Below are positions 36,295 through 46,698 of a stretch of 64,000 nucleotides of DNA, piece by piece. Within the stretch, counting starts at the first letter, position 1. The number at the start of each line of letters is the position of its first letter. Origin of the DNA: Ahniella sp. Lineage in GTDB: Bacteria; Pseudomonadota; Gammaproteobacteria; Xanthomonadales; Ahniellaceae. Location of the stretch: contig JADJRU010000005.1 in assembly GCA_016712105.1 (NCBI GenBank), forward strand, positions 1-64,000, in the 5' to 3' direction. The notes beneath the pieces are model-generated. The model was not told the origin of the DNA, ran no database searches, and saw only the letters and a list, made by a program, of their open reading frames with translations. A program made the position numbers and the translations under genes.

Positions 36295-36773
36295 GCATTC
36301 AAGTCCGCGAATGGCTGATCCGTGCGTCATTGTTGGTCGGCGCGCTGATCCATCTGCCGCCGGTCGCCGGCCTCGGCGGGGCTTCGGCCCTGGCGCGTCT
36401 GTACGGCGTGTCATGGAGTGATCCGACCACGCTGCTGCTGTTGCAGCACCGCGCCGTCCTGTTCGGGCTCCTGGTCTTGCCGATGCTGATCGCGCTGAAA
36501 CACCAGTCCTGGCGAATGCCGGCGCTTCTCATGGCAATCACCAGTGTTGCCGCGTTCCTGCTGCTCGGCGTCCCTGCAGACGCGCCTTGGGACCCGTCGA
36601 TCAACCGTGTGCTCTGGGTCGATGCGATCGCTTTGCCATGCCTCGTGCTTGGTTTGGTACTGGAACAAAAACGGGCACCCGAAGGTGCCCGTCCTGATGA
36701 CAACCAAGGACCTGAATATCAGGGCCCGCGGCCGCAATCAACGACGCGGGGGGGGGGGGGGGGGGCTGAATAA
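36291..36773 (+). CDS. Second small membrane protein, 3' end doubtful
   Basis: Protein of about 125-160 residues with four hydrophobic helices, translationally coupled to the preceding gene. After LVLEQKR (about residue 128) the frame runs through a terminator-like hairpin and into a poly-G run, so the last 30 residues are not credible and the true stop may have been lost by an indel. No family recognised. Confidence 0.6.
   Translation: MSIQVREWLIRASLLVGALIHLPPVAGLGGASALARLYGVSWSDPTTLLLLQHRAVLFGLLVLPMLIALKHQSWRMPALLMAITSVAAFLLLGVPADAPWDPSINRVLWVDAIALPCLVLGLVLEQKRAPEGARPDDNQGPEYQGPRPQSTTRGGGGGAE
36667..36692 (-). terminator. Rho-independent terminator, minus strand
   Basis: 9-bp stem (36671-36679 with 36684-36692), 4-nt loop, followed on the minus strand by TTTTGTT. 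It probably ends the Calx-beta gene, whose stop is about 100 bp upstream of it. Confidence 0.6.
36748..36765. repeat. Run of 18 G, probable artefact
   Basis: Homopolymer between two convergent genes, comparable in context to the longer tracts at 1.2, 23.3 and 61.4 kb. Confidence 0.7.
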
Positions 36774-36792
36774 GAGGACTTATCAGACCTCC

Positions 36793-39341
36793 CTAAAGGG
36801 CGGGGGTGGGGACGCGCCAAGCCACCAGCAGCAACATGCCAAGCACCAGCATCAGGCGGCCAAATGGGTCGAGGCCCGGGATGGCTTGTGGGCCACCGAC
36901 CACGGTCGTCCCGATGGCGGCAGCGTTGTTGCCGGGTGCTGGATCGAACGTTGGCGAGGTGACATCACCGCTGGCGCTGAAGACCGTTCCCGCCGGGCTG
37001 GTCGGCGGTACGGCGGCAACAATCGAGAACACCGAGGTACCCACTGCCACCGACGCGCTGAAGCAGCCCACGCCACCGCCACTGCCTACCGGTACCGTCG
37101 TGCACGTCCAGCCGCCCGGGGCGGCAAGACTCACGAAGGTCATCCCGGCCGGGATCTGGAAGCTCATCTGGACGTTACCAGCCGGAGTCGGGCCCGCGTT
37201 GTTGACGGTCACCGTGTAGGTGACCTGGCCACCTGTGTTCACGGGATCCGGACTGTCCGTGATCGTGTAACTCAGGTCGGCCGACACGTCGTCGTTCGTG
37301 ATCGAACCAATCGCGCTGCCACTGCCGGCGTTCACGGCATAACCCGCGCCTGCCTCCAGGGTGACAATGACGGTTTCGTCCGCCTCGACGGTGGCATCGG
37401 CGGTCGGATCGATGACAACCGTCTGCGCCGCTGCGCTGTTCGCCGGGAACGTCACGGACGCCTGGGTGCCAGTGTAATCGACACCCGAAGTCGCCGAACC
37501 GGAGAACGTCAGCGGCACCGTGATCGGATTCACTGAAGCATTGGTGACGCTGACCGTGTAGGTCAGTGAGGTCACGTCATCCTCCTGCACCGATGCCGGC
37601 GCAACGGCAATCGAAACCTCCGCTGAGTCGTTGTCCTGGATGGTGCCGGTTACCGAATCACCCGGGGCACCGGCAACGGTGTACCCGGTACCCGCTGCAA
37701 GCGTGATCACAACGGTTTCGTCCGGTTCACCGGCGAGTGCATCGTCGATGGCCGCAACCACCATGTTCTCGGTGGTCTGGTTCGCCGGGATCGACCGACG
37801 TAGCCGCAAGGTCTATGAAGTCGGATCCTGACGTAGCAGATCCCGAGACAGTGAAGTTGATGGTCGTATCGACTGACGGGGCTGGCGTCAGCGTCACCGA
37901 ATAGATGAGTGGCGGTCCCGGGGTTTCGGTCATGGTTGCCGGCGCTACCGTGATCGAGGCGACTGGATCAGCTTCGTCATTGAGGATCGTGACGACCTGT
38001 TCGTCCGCCAAGCCTTCCGGCCTTCCCACTCCCAACAGGAAAGGCGGCGAGTGCCATGGTGAATCCTATTCGGCTCAATGGTCGTATCACCCACGATCGG
38101 CACGACGATATTTGCGGTCGTGACGTTGGGCGGGAAGCTGAGCGTGCCGCTGGTCGACAGGTAGTCGGATGGATTGGTGGCATCGGCGTTCATGCCACCA
38201 CCGTCGAACGTGGAGAAGTTCAGCTCAAGCGCCAAACTGGACGGCGCACTGAGATTGACCACCACCGTGTGGTTGGTATTGCCACTTCCCTTCCCATGCT
38301 CGAGCTCTCCAGGGCAAAGCTCACTGACGGCGGCGCATCGTCGTTGGAGATGGTCCCCAGCCCCTGGGCGTCGACCGGCGTGGCACCCACGATGTTGGTC
38401 ACATTGACGAAGAAGGTCTCATTCGCTCACAAAGATCGCCGTTCGACCACCGTGAAGTCAATGTCTGATTGCCGGAATGGTCTGTCCGGTCAGGATGTTC
38501 CTGCGAAATCACGGCAGGCTGTCGCGGCAGCATGTCGACGACCACGCGCCTGCCGAGCCACAGGACACCGCAAAGGAGTTGGTCACGCCAGCGTTGCCCT
38601 CGGCCAGACTCACGTCGTTGACACTGAGTGTCGGCAGGACCACGCCGGCCTGCGGCGTCAGGCTGAAATCGTCGACTGCCAGTCCGTCATCGGCGCCGCT
38701 CGCATTGGCATCGTTCCAGCGCACCCAGAACGTGGCGCCATTGGCGATCGACTGCCCGGTGATGCTGTTGCTCAGGGCGGTACGGTTACCGGCGGCATTG
38801 CCGTCGCGTGCACCGGTTGTACCGGTGAACGGCGACACGAAGTCAGCGCATTCACGTCGGTCCAGGTGCCGGTGGCCAGGCTGGTCGCATTCAGGCTGAA
38901 CTGGAAATCCAACTGGTCGGTCCGGGCGGCGGTGCCCAGTCGCCACTGCTCACCGGTGTACGCCACATCCAGACTGCCCAGAGTGGTACCGGTGTTGTTC
39001 GTGAAACAGGCACCGATGACCGGAATCAGCGTTCCAGACTGAAGTCCGCCCAGAGCTCGTTCGGTGGCTGCGGTGGTCCCGTAACTGTAGGTGTCGCCGG
39101 TGTTCGAACCGCCGTTGTCAAACGCGTATTGTTCGTTGTCGCGCGCGCCGCCTCCGGTCTCGGTCAAAAACCAGCCGGTGATCGTGAGGTTATTCGTTGT
39201 CCCGGCAATCGCCAGCGTGTCGAAATTCTGGGTCGCTGCCGCGCCGACGGTGGTCAGACTCACACATTGGGCACTGGCGCCGAGGCCAGCCAGAGCCAAC
39301 AAGCCCCCGAGCGCGGTGGAACAAATCAAGGAAACACGCAT
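36793..39341 (-). pseudogene. Exported Calx-beta/DUF11 surface protein, multiply frameshifted
   Basis: One gene for a protein of about 850 residues, broken by at least six frame changes (near 38845, 38540, 38430, 38290, 38060-38010 and 37790). ATG 39341 opens a signal peptide (ending GASAQ). Pieces in order: an N-terminal domain of an extracellular lectin/nuclease-like type, several Calx-beta repeats (VTNIVGATPVDAQG, SGSATSGVDYTGT, EADETVIVTLEAG), a DUF11-type repeat (TITDSPDPVNTGGQVTYTVTV) and a C-terminal IPGLDPFGRLML plus hydrophobic helix resembling an IPTL-CTERM sorting signal. The coding content of every piece is good, so errors in the assembly are at least as likely as decay. Confidence 0.75.
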
Positions 39342-39596
39342 GGCAACACCCTGAGGATTACTGGAAACGAACTCGGAAGAATAACAGCTGCAAATGTCAG
39401 CCATGATTACGTCCGTTCCGGCAATCTAAGCGCCATCGAAATTCACGCAAAACCCATCGCCAATCGACGGCGATTGCGGCAGCATCGGATCAGGCAGGTG
39501 GTCTGGACCGAGGTGGTCGATGCATCCTGGACGGTCAAGCAGGGTCTGTTCGTGCGCTCAGGCACGACGGGTCAGGTCGTGCCCGGGTATGCCGAC

Positions 39597-42449
39597 ATGA
39601 CACCTGCCGACGCCGCCATGCTGCAACCGCGCTCGCCGCCCCGCCTTGGCAACGCCCGTTCTGATCGATATGCCCGCCTGTTGTTGCTTGGTTCTGCCGA
39701 TCAGTTTTCCCTTGGATTGCTCGCCGAGACGTGGAGCCGGGAGGCGCTCGGCGTGGGCTGCACCCTGCTCGCTGATACGGATGCCGAAGCCGATGCGGCG
39801 AGCACCTGCCGGAGCAACCTGTTGGACGGTCGACTCTCCTTGGTTTTCGACGCGTGGCCCGACGACCGAATTGATACCGCCGACCTCGCATTCATCGATT
39901 TCTTCGACCAGCGACTGCGCCAGCGGCTGGCGACCGATGATTTGCAAGGAGCGATCCGCAAGTCCGAACGCCGCGAGTCGGTCCAGAAGGCTTTGTACGC
40001 CATTGCCGATCTGGCTCACGCCGATCTCGATCTGCATGACATGCTGGCCCGGGTGCACGCCATCGTCGGCGGGCTGACCTACGCCGAGAGTTTTTACATC
40101 GCGCTGTATGACGACACGCGCGACACCTTGCGTTTTGCCTACGACGCCGATCTGACGGAAGCGGAGATGGCGCGGGGCGAGACCGAAATCGCCGGCCCGG
40201 ACTACCCGCACAGCCTCACGTTCGCGGTGGTGCACTCGAAACGGGCGCTGCTCGGCCCGAGTGCCGCACTGCGCCATAGTCTCGGACTGGGTGACGACGA
40301 GCGACTGGGGCCCGAGTGTGTCGACTGGCTGGGTGTGCCGATGATCGAGGGCGAGCGGGTGCGCGGCGCCGTGGTGGTACAGAGTTACGACCCGGCCCGT
40401 CGCTACAGTGAAGACGATCGCGCTTTGCTGATGTTCGTGGCGCAACACATTCTCACGGCGGTCCGGCGCAAGCAGGCACAGGATGAACTGGAGCAGGCCG
40501 TCGCACGACGGACCGCCGAACTTGCCGAGGCCAATCTGGTGCTGCGCGCCGAGGTCACCCAACGAGAGCGAGCCCAAAGCCTGCAGGGCGCGATGTATCG
40601 CATCGCCGAATTGTCGGCCGGGCACGGCAGCCTCGATCACTTTTTCGCCGGTGTACATCAGGTGATCGGGCAGTTGCTGGACGCCAGCAATTTTTTCATC
40701 GCCTTGTTGTCTGATGACGGCGAGTCGCTGTCATTCCCGTACTTTGTCGACGAGTTGGATCAGCCGCTGGCTACGAGGCAAGTCACGAACGGCATCACCG
40801 AGTGGGTATTGCGGCAGCGTCGTCCCCTGCTGTCGCACGCAGCCGGCATTCGTGGACTCATCGATGCCGGTGAGATGGTGGTCTTCGGAACGGTCCCCGA
40901 ATTCTGGCTGGGTGTACCGCTGCTGCTGGATGATCGTTCGGTCGGCGCCATGGTGGTGCAGAGCTACGATCCCGACCGCGGCTACAGCAACGAAGATCAG
41001 GAAATCCTCTTGTTCGCGTCGTTGCACGTGGCCACGGCTCTGGAGCGAAAGCAGAACCAGGAACGTCTGGTCATGGCCAATGCCGAACTGGAGCGGCGGG
41101 TTTTCGATCGGACCCAGGAACTTCGATTGGCCAACGAAGGCCTGCACGAACAGATCCATCATCGCGAGCGAATCGAATCGCAACTCAAACACGAGGCGTT
41201 CCACGACGCGCTCACCGGATTGCCGAACCGCTCCGCCATGCTGACGCGACTGGACGCCGCACTCGCTCGCTACCGCAATGAACCGGATGGTTTGTTCGCC
41301 GTGTTGTTCCTTGACCTGGACCGTTTCAAGGTCATCAACGATTCGGTCGGCCACTTGATCGGCGACGAGATGCTGATCGAGGCAGCCCGCCGGATCAACG
41401 GCTGTGTGCGTGCGCCCGACACCGTGGCGAGACTGGGTGGCGACGAGTTCACGATCCTGCTTTCGGGCATCAACGGAATCGACGATGCCAGCCAGATCGC
41501 ACAGCGTGTGATCGATGCGTTTGACGAACCCATTCGGGTTCGCGACAAGGAGTTGTATACCTCGGCCAGCATCGGCATCGCAATCGCCAGCGCGCGTTAC
41601 CAGAATCCAGAGGAACTGTTGCGTGACGCCGATGTGGCGATGTACCGCGCCAAAGCACGCGGCCGACGCCGCTTCGAGGTCTTCGACCAGAAACTGCATG
41701 AGCAGGCCTTGTTGCTGCTCGATCTGGAAGGTGATCTCCGGCGCGCCATCGTGCGCCGCGAGTTCGAACCCTTTCTTCAGCCGATCGTTCGGCTCAAGGA
41801 TGCACGGGTCTTGGGCTACGAGGCGCTGCTGCGCTGGCGCCATGGCTTGCGCGGCGTGCTCACGCCGATCGACTTTCTGGGTCTCGCCGAGGAATCCGGC
41901 AACGTCGAGCAGATCGATTGGCTGCGCTATGAGCAGATCGTGCGCCTCATACCGCGACTGATCGAACCCGATGCCTACATCGGAATCAATGTATCCCCGC
42001 GACACTTCCGCTCGCCGAACCTCGCACAGGATCTGCTTGGACTGATGGCAACACACAATGTCCAGCCGCACCGGATCCGCATCGAAGTCACCGAAGGGGT
42101 ACTGCTCGACAACCCCGACCAGGCGCGGCACACCATGCAACGACTCAAGGACGCTGGCGTCCTGACCTCACTAGCTGATTTCGGGACCGGCTACTCGTCG
42201 TTGTCGTACCTGCATCGATTCCCGCTGCATGCGTTGAAGATCGATCGATCGTTTGTCTCGGAACTCAAGCCGGACCTGAGCGGCAAGAGCGCCGCAGTGG
42301 TCCGTGCCATTCGTGCGCTGGCGGGCTCACTCGGCATCGAGGTCATCGCCGAGGGCATCGAAACCGAAATGCAAAGGGACGCCCTGCTTCGGCTGGATTG
42401 TGACCTCGGGCAAGGGTTCCTGTTCGCCAGACCGCGCCCTGCCGGCTGA
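39597..42449 (+). CDS. GAF-GAF-GGDEF-EAL c-di-GMP turnover enzyme
   Basis: About 950-residue protein with two GAF domains separated by coiled coils (ARRTAELAEANLVLRAEV), then GGDEF (614-618, intact, with an inhibitory I-site RAPD five residues before) and EAL (742-744, intact; DFGTGYSSLSYL and KIDRSF present). Both synthesis and hydrolysis of c-di-GMP are possible; many such proteins act mainly as phosphodiesterases. The frame is open to 39129 but overlaps the divergent surface-protein gene, so ATG 39597 is preferred, with weak ribosome-site support. No membrane segments are seen, so the GAF domains probably sense cytoplasmic ligands. Confidence 0.88.
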   Translation: MTPADAAMLQPRSPPRLGNARSDRYARLLLLGSADQFSLGLLAETWSREALGVGCTLLADTDAEADAASTCRSNLLDGRLSLVFDAWPDDRIDTADLAFIDFFDQRLRQRLATDDLQGAIRKSERRESVQKALYAIADLAHADLDLHDMLARVHAIVGGLTYAESFYIALYDDTRDTLRFAYDADLTEAEMARGETEIAGPDYPHSLTFAVVHSKRALLGPSAALRHSLGLGDDERLGPECVDWLGVPMIEGERVRGAVVVQSYDPARRYSEDDRALLMFVAQHILTAVRRKQAQDELEQAVARRTAELAEANLVLRAEVTQRERAQSLQGAMYRIAELSAGHGSLDHFFAGVHQVIGQLLDASNFFIALLSDDGESLSFPYFVDELDQPLATRQVTNGITEWVLRQRRPLLSHAAGIRGLIDAGEMVVFGTVPEFWLGVPLLLDDRSVGAMVVQSYDPDRGYSNEDQEILLFASLHVATALERKQNQERLVMANAELERRVFDRTQELRLANEGLHEQIHHRERIESQLKHEAFHDALTGLPNRSAMLTRLDAALARYRNEPDGLFAVLFLDLDRFKVINDSVGHLIGDEMLIEAARRINGCVRAPDTVARLGGDEFTILLSGINGIDDASQIAQRVIDAFDEPIRVRDKELYTSASIGIAIASARYQNPEELLRDADVAMYRAKARGRRRFEVFDQKLHEQALLLLDLEGDLRRAIVRREFEPFLQPIVRLKDARVLGYEALLRWRHGLRGVLTPIDFLGLAEESGNVEQIDWLRYEQIVRLIPRLIEPDAYIGINVSPRHFRSPNLAQDLLGLMATHNVQPHRIRIEVTEGVLLDNPDQARHTMQRLKDAGVLTSLADFGTGYSSLSYLHRFPLHALKIDRSFVSELKPDLSGKSAAVVRAIRALAGSLGIEVIAEGIETEMQRDALLRLDCDLGQGFLFARPRPAG

Positions 42450-42687
42450 ATTGGCCACCAGTAGGGCGAAGGTTTGCCTGAACCCCTCGTTTGGCCACCT
42501 CGAACATCGGGAGGGCCGTGCAGTCCGTGGCGCGCGGGCTGGCGTGCGGGCGTGGCGCGCGGTGTCTGGGGGTCGCGGGTGTGGAGCTTGTGGGTCGCAG
42601 GGCGGCGGCCCGGCGGCCTCAAGCCCATGGCCCGCGAAACAGGCGGACTAGACTCGGGGTCTTCGCGATGTTCCGTTGGAGCCGTCC

Positions 42688-43788
42688 TTGATCCGTTTGC
42701 TGTTGCTGGTCCTATTGTTGTTGCCCCAGATTGCCTGCCATCGAGCCGGGCTTCGCGCGAACATTCAGGAGTCTGGGCTGGTGGCCTGTGTTCAGCCAGG
42801 CGCGCTCGATGCCAAGGGCAAGGTGCTGACCTGCGAAACCTCGGCCGTGACGATCATCGGCGATCGGGTCCTGATTGCGAATGACAAACAGGTCGCGCCC
42901 CCCGCAGCCCAGGTTTTTTCCCTGCCACTCGCGACCCTTCACGGTGAAGTTGCATTCGAGACGATCCGTCCCGAGTTGCACGAGTGGGTCACCCAGGTCC
43001 GCAAGATCGAAGACATCACGCGATCGGAGGCTCACGATCTGACCTTGATCAGCACCGCCTTTGATCGCACCCCGGAAACCGGCGGTCCCGATGGCGCACG
43101 ATTCAACAATCTGCTCGCCATCTGGGGACATGCCGTTGAGCACGCAGACGTTGTGGCGCCGAACCAATCCGGTGACATCGTCAGCTCCATTGTCCTGCGC
43201 GAGCGCTTCCTGCGTGCCTTGGCCAGCCCGGAGTTTCCGGCCGGCCCATCCTATTTCAAGATCGAGGGTCTGGCGGTGATTCCGCCCAACAACGTGCTGT
43301 TCGGGGTTCGTGAAACCGGTCCGGATTTTGAGCACCCGCGCTACGGGATGACCGTGCTGCACGGCCGCTTCTCCGAAGATGAGCATGGCGCCGTCGTGCT
43401 GTCCGAGCGCTTCCAGCGCCTGGACCTGACACTGCCGGACGGAGCGGCCAGCGACCTCGGCTTGTCTGCGATGGCTTACGACCACAAGCGCAAAGGCACC
43501 TGGATTGTCGGCAGCATCGAGGGCGCCGAGGGCGAACCCATGCGCTCGCAACTATTCTTCCTGCCCGACAAACGCTGGCGCGAGGGGCGACTGGACAGTG
43601 TGCTGGCCCACCGCGGCGCACGCCAGTTCGACCTGCCCTACAAACTCGAAGGCATCACCATGCTCGATGACCACACGCTGCTCGGTGTGTGCGATGAAGA
43701 CCGAACCCTGAGCCAGGTGGTCATCAACAACCAGGCTCGCCGACGCGATCTGCATCAGGGCGTGTTTGTGCGGATTCTCGTCAAGTAA
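42688..43788 (+). CDS. Exported protein of unknown function
   Basis: 366-residue protein starting with a very hydrophobic leader (RLLLLVLLLLPQIAC), which could be a signal peptide or an atypical lipobox. The start is TTG 42688, with GGAG 6 nt before it; TTG 42676 is possible. The rest alternates beta-strands and contains YFKIEGLAVIPP and YKLEGITMLDD, as in esterase-like propeller proteins, but no active site can be named. Confidence 0.65.
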   Translation: MIRLLLLVLLLLPQIACHRAGLRANIQESGLVACVQPGALDAKGKVLTCETSAVTIIGDRVLIANDKQVAPPAAQVFSLPLATLHGEVAFETIRPELHEWVTQVRKIEDITRSEAHDLTLISTAFDRTPETGGPDGARFNNLLAIWGHAVEHADVVAPNQSGDIVSSIVLRERFLRALASPEFPAGPSYFKIEGLAVIPPNNVLFGVRETGPDFEHPRYGMTVLHGRFSEDEHGAVVLSERFQRLDLTLPDGAASDLGLSAMAYDHKRKGTWIVGSIEGAEGEPMRSQLFFLPDKRWREGRLDSVLAHRGARQFDLPYKLEGITMLDDHTLLGVCDEDRTLSQVVINNQARRRDLHQGVFVRILVK

Positions 43789-43813
43789 TCCGATTGGCGT
43801 CAGAAGCGGCCGA

Positions 43814-44869
43814 TTACCTCAGCCGCTGATTGATCTTGTCGAGCGCCGCCTTGCCCGGCGAGAGCTGCTTCGCACCGAGTGTATTGAGCGGCACATCCAC
43901 GGTGTTCAGGTGTTCGTGCAGGTCGCGCGCCTCGCTGTCGACATACAACAAACCAGTGACGACCTCCCCATCGCTCTGATGTTTGTGGATGTAGTTCATC
44001 GCCCCGATCTTGTTGTGCGGGTCGTAGTCGCGATGGAGCTTGCGCAACATGAGGATGGTGCCATCGTGCTGTTCGACTTCGATGACCTGGCCTTCGGCGT
44101 AGTCGACAACTATTTCCTGCTTCGTGTGGATGAAGTCGATGCGGTTGACTGCTTCGTTGTGCTCACGCACGTAGTCGTAACTCTTCGTGCTGCCGGGATG
44201 GTTGTTGAACGCCACGCAGGGGCTCACCACATCGATGAACGCGGCACCCTTGTGGGCAATCGCCGCCTTGATGATCGGCACCAGCTGTTTCTTGTCGCCA
44301 CTGAATCCTCGTGCGACGAAGCTGGCGCCCATTTGTAGCGCCAGACTCACGGTATCGATCGGCGAGTCGGAGTTGACGACGCCCTTCTTCGACTTGCTGC
44401 CTTGATCGGCGGTTGCCGAGAACTGCCCTTTCGTCAAACCGTACACGCCGTTGTTTTCGAGGATGTAGGTCATGTTCACGCCACGGCGCATGACGTGTGC
44501 GAATTGGCCGATGCCGATCGACGCCGAGTCACCGTCACCCGACACCCCGAGATACAGCAGCGAACGGTTCGCCAGATTGGCGCCCGTCAGCACACTGGGC
44601 ATGCGGCCGTGCACGGTATTGAATCCATGCGAGTTGCCCAGGAAGTAGTCGGGCGTCTTGGAGCTGCAGCCGATACCGGAGAGTTTGGCGACCCGATGTG
44701 GCTCGACATCCATCTCGAAACAAGCCTGGATGATCGCGGCCGAAATCGAATCGTGCCCGCAGCCCGCACACAGCGTGGACACACGACCTTCATAGTCACG
44801 CCGGGTGTAACACACCTTGTTCTGGGCAAGGCTCGGGTGATGCAGTTTGGGTTTGGCGAGATAGGTCAT
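43814..44869 (-). CDS. korB: 2-oxoacid:ferredoxin oxidoreductase, beta subunit
   Basis: 351-residue thiamine-pyrophosphate subunit. Motifs are CAGCGHDS near residue 34, the TPP/Mg site GDGDSASIGIGQFAHVMRRG and the following LENNGVYGLTKGQ. Together with the alpha subunit it oxidatively decarboxylates a 2-oxoacid (probably 2-oxoglutarate) to the acyl-CoA, passing electrons to ferredoxin. The start overlaps the alpha-subunit stop by 4 bp. The substrate cannot be fixed from sequence alone. Confidence 0.92.
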   Translation of the reverse strand: MTYLAKPKLHHPSLAQNKVCYTRRDYEGRVSTLCAGCGHDSISAAIIQACFEMDVEPHRVAKLSGIGCSSKTPDYFLGNSHGFNTVHGRMPSVLTGANLANRSLLYLGVSGDGDSASIGIGQFAHVMRRGVNMTYILENNGVYGLTKGQFSATADQGSKSKKGVVNSDSPIDTVSLALQMGASFVARGFSGDKKQLVPIIKAAIAHKGAAFIDVVSPCVAFNNHPGSTKSYDYVREHNEAVNRIDFIHTKQEIVVDYAEGQVIEVEQHDGTILMLRKLHRDYDPHNKIGAMNYIHKHQSDGEVVTGLLYVDSEARDLHEHLNTVDVPLNTLGAKQLSPGKAALDKINQRLR

Positions 44870-46698
44870 GCGGCCCCCTTCGCGCGCAAGCGCTCGGCAA
44901 TGGCTTGGGTGATGAATCGGGCGGTGATCGGCGTGCCGTCGTAATGCAGGATTGCCGGCAACTGCTTCGGCGAAAACTCGAGTTCGTTGATCAGCATGCC
45001 ACGCAACTGGCCATCACGATTCTGTTCGACGACAAACACCTGCTCGTGGGATTCGATGAAATCGACGATCGGCTGCGAGAATGGAAACGCGCGGATGCGC
45101 ATGGCGTCGATGTGCAGGCCCATCTCGTTCAGCGCCAGCAGAGCCTCGTCCATCGCCGGACTGGTGGAGCCGAAATACAGCACCCCGTATCGCGTGGGCT
45201 GTGCGGCTTTTTTCAGGACCGGTTGCGGCACCAGCGTTTTCGCGGTTTCCAGCTTCTTCAGCAGCCGCGTCATGTTGTAGAGATAGTCCGGTCCGGCCTC
45301 GGAATACTGCGCATAGGCATTGCGTGTGGTGCCACGCGTGAAGTAGCCACCTTTCGTCGGATGGGTGCCGGGGTAGGTTCGGAACGGAATGCCATCACCA
45401 TCCACATCGAGGTATCGGCCGAAATCCCGACCGGCTTCGAGTTCCTCAGCCGTCATCACCTTGCCGCGGTCGTACTCGCGTGTGTCGTCCCAATCAAACG
45501 GGGCACACAGGCGCTGGTTCATGCCGATGTCGAGATCGGTCATCACGAACACCGGGGTCTGCAAGCGGTCGGCCAGGTCCAGCGCTGCTGCGGAATGATC
45601 AAAACACTCCTTCGGGTCTTCCGGGAACAGCAGGATGTGTTTGGTGTCGCCATGGGAGGCGTAGGCACAGGCGATCAGGTCAGCCTGCTGCGTGCGTGTC
45701 GGCATGCCGGTCGACGGGCCGCCTCGCTGCACGTTGATCAGCGTGATCGGAATTTCGGCGAAGTAGGCGAGGCCCAGGAACTCCGTCATCAGCGACACAC
45801 CGGGGCCGGACGTCGTGGTGAACGCGCGGGCGCCATTCCAACCTGCACCGACAACCATACCGACCGAGGCGATTTCGTCTTCGGCCTGCACGATCGCATA
45901 ATTGTTCTTGCCCGTTTCCGGATCGACGCGCAGCTTCTGGCAATACGACTGGAATGCTTCGGCCAGCGAACTGGATGGCGTGATCGGATACCACGCACAC
46001 ACCGTCGCACCACCGTAGACACAGCCGAGTGCCGCGGCGGTATTGCCGTCGACAAAAATCTGCTCGCCGACGTTGTTCGCCCTTTGCACCCGAAGTCCGA
46101 TCGGCGCCAGATGTTTGCTGGCGTAGTCGCGTCCCAGATTCAGCGCCTGCACATTCGAGTCGAGGAGTTTTTCCTTGCCCTTGTACTGTTCGGTGAACAA
46201 TTGCTCGATGACTTTCGGATCGATGTCGAGCAACACTGACAAGGCACCAACGTAGATGATGTTCTTGAACAACTGACGCTGTCGGGCATCGGTGTAGGTA
46301 GCGTTGCAGATCTCGGTGAGCGGCATGCCGATCACGTTGATGTCTTCACGGAACTTCGACGCCGGCAGCGGCTTCGTGTCGTCGTAGAAGAGGTATCCGC
46401 CCGCGTCGATCTCCCTGACGTCGGCGTCCCAGGTCTGCGGGTTCATCGCGACCATGAGGTCAACCCCGCCGCGACGCCCCAGCCAGCCTTGTTCCGTGAC
46501 CCGGATCTCGTACCACGTCGGCAAACCCTGGATGTTCGACGGGAAGATGTTGCGCGGACTGACCGGGACGCCCATACGGAGGATGGCCTTCGCGAACAGT
46601 TCGTTCGCCGAGGCCGAGCCGGAGCCGTTGACGTTCGCGAACTTGACGACGAAGTCGTTGACGGCGCTGATCTGAACGGGTTTCAACTGTGCATTCAT
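44866..46698 (-). CDS. korA: 2-oxoacid:ferredoxin oxidoreductase, fused gamma-alpha subunit
   Basis: 610-residue subunit. The N-terminal gamma-type domain (GSGSASANELFAKAILRMG) is fused to the alpha (pyrimidine-binding) domain (AWYPITPSSSLAEAFQ, TTSGPGVSLMTEFLG, VQRGGPSTGMPTRTQQADL). This gamma-alpha fusion is typical of KorA/OorA-type enzymes. ATG 46698 overlaps the stop of the flavoprotein gene by 4 bp, and its own stop overlaps korB by 4 bp, so all three are translationally coupled. Confidence 0.92.
   Translation of the reverse strand: MNAQLKPVQISAVNDFVVKFANVNGSGSASANELFAKAILRMGVPVSPRNIFPSNIQGLPTWYEIRVTEQGWLGRRGGVDLMVAMNPQTWDADVREIDAGGYLFYDDTKPLPASKFREDINVIGMPLTEICNATYTDARQRQLFKNIIYVGALSVLLDIDPKVIEQLFTEQYKGKEKLLDSNVQALNLGRDYASKHLAPIGLRVQRANNVGEQIFVDGNTAAALGCVYGGATVCAWYPITPSSSLAEAFQSYCQKLRVDPETGKNNYAIVQAEDEIASVGMVVGAGWNGARAFTTTSGPGVSLMTEFLGLAYFAEIPITLINVQRGGPSTGMPTRTQQADLIACAYASHGDTKHILLFPEDPKECFDHSAAALDLADRLQTPVFVMTDLDIGMNQRLCAPFDWDDTREYDRGKVMTAEELEAGRDFGRYLDVDGDGIPFRTYPGTHPTKGGYFTRGTTRNAYAQYSEAGPDYLYNMTRLLKKLETAKTLVPQPVLKKAAQPTRYGVLYFGSTSPAMDEALLALNEMGLHIDAMRIRAFPFSQPIVDFIESHEQVFVVEQNRDGQLRGMLINELEFSPKQLPAILHYDGTPITARFITQAIAERLRAKGAA

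Noticed and set aside
40731..42140. 469-codon minus-strand frame opposite the GGDEF-EAL gene
   Set aside because: Antisense shadow of conserved GGDEF and EAL coding sequence.
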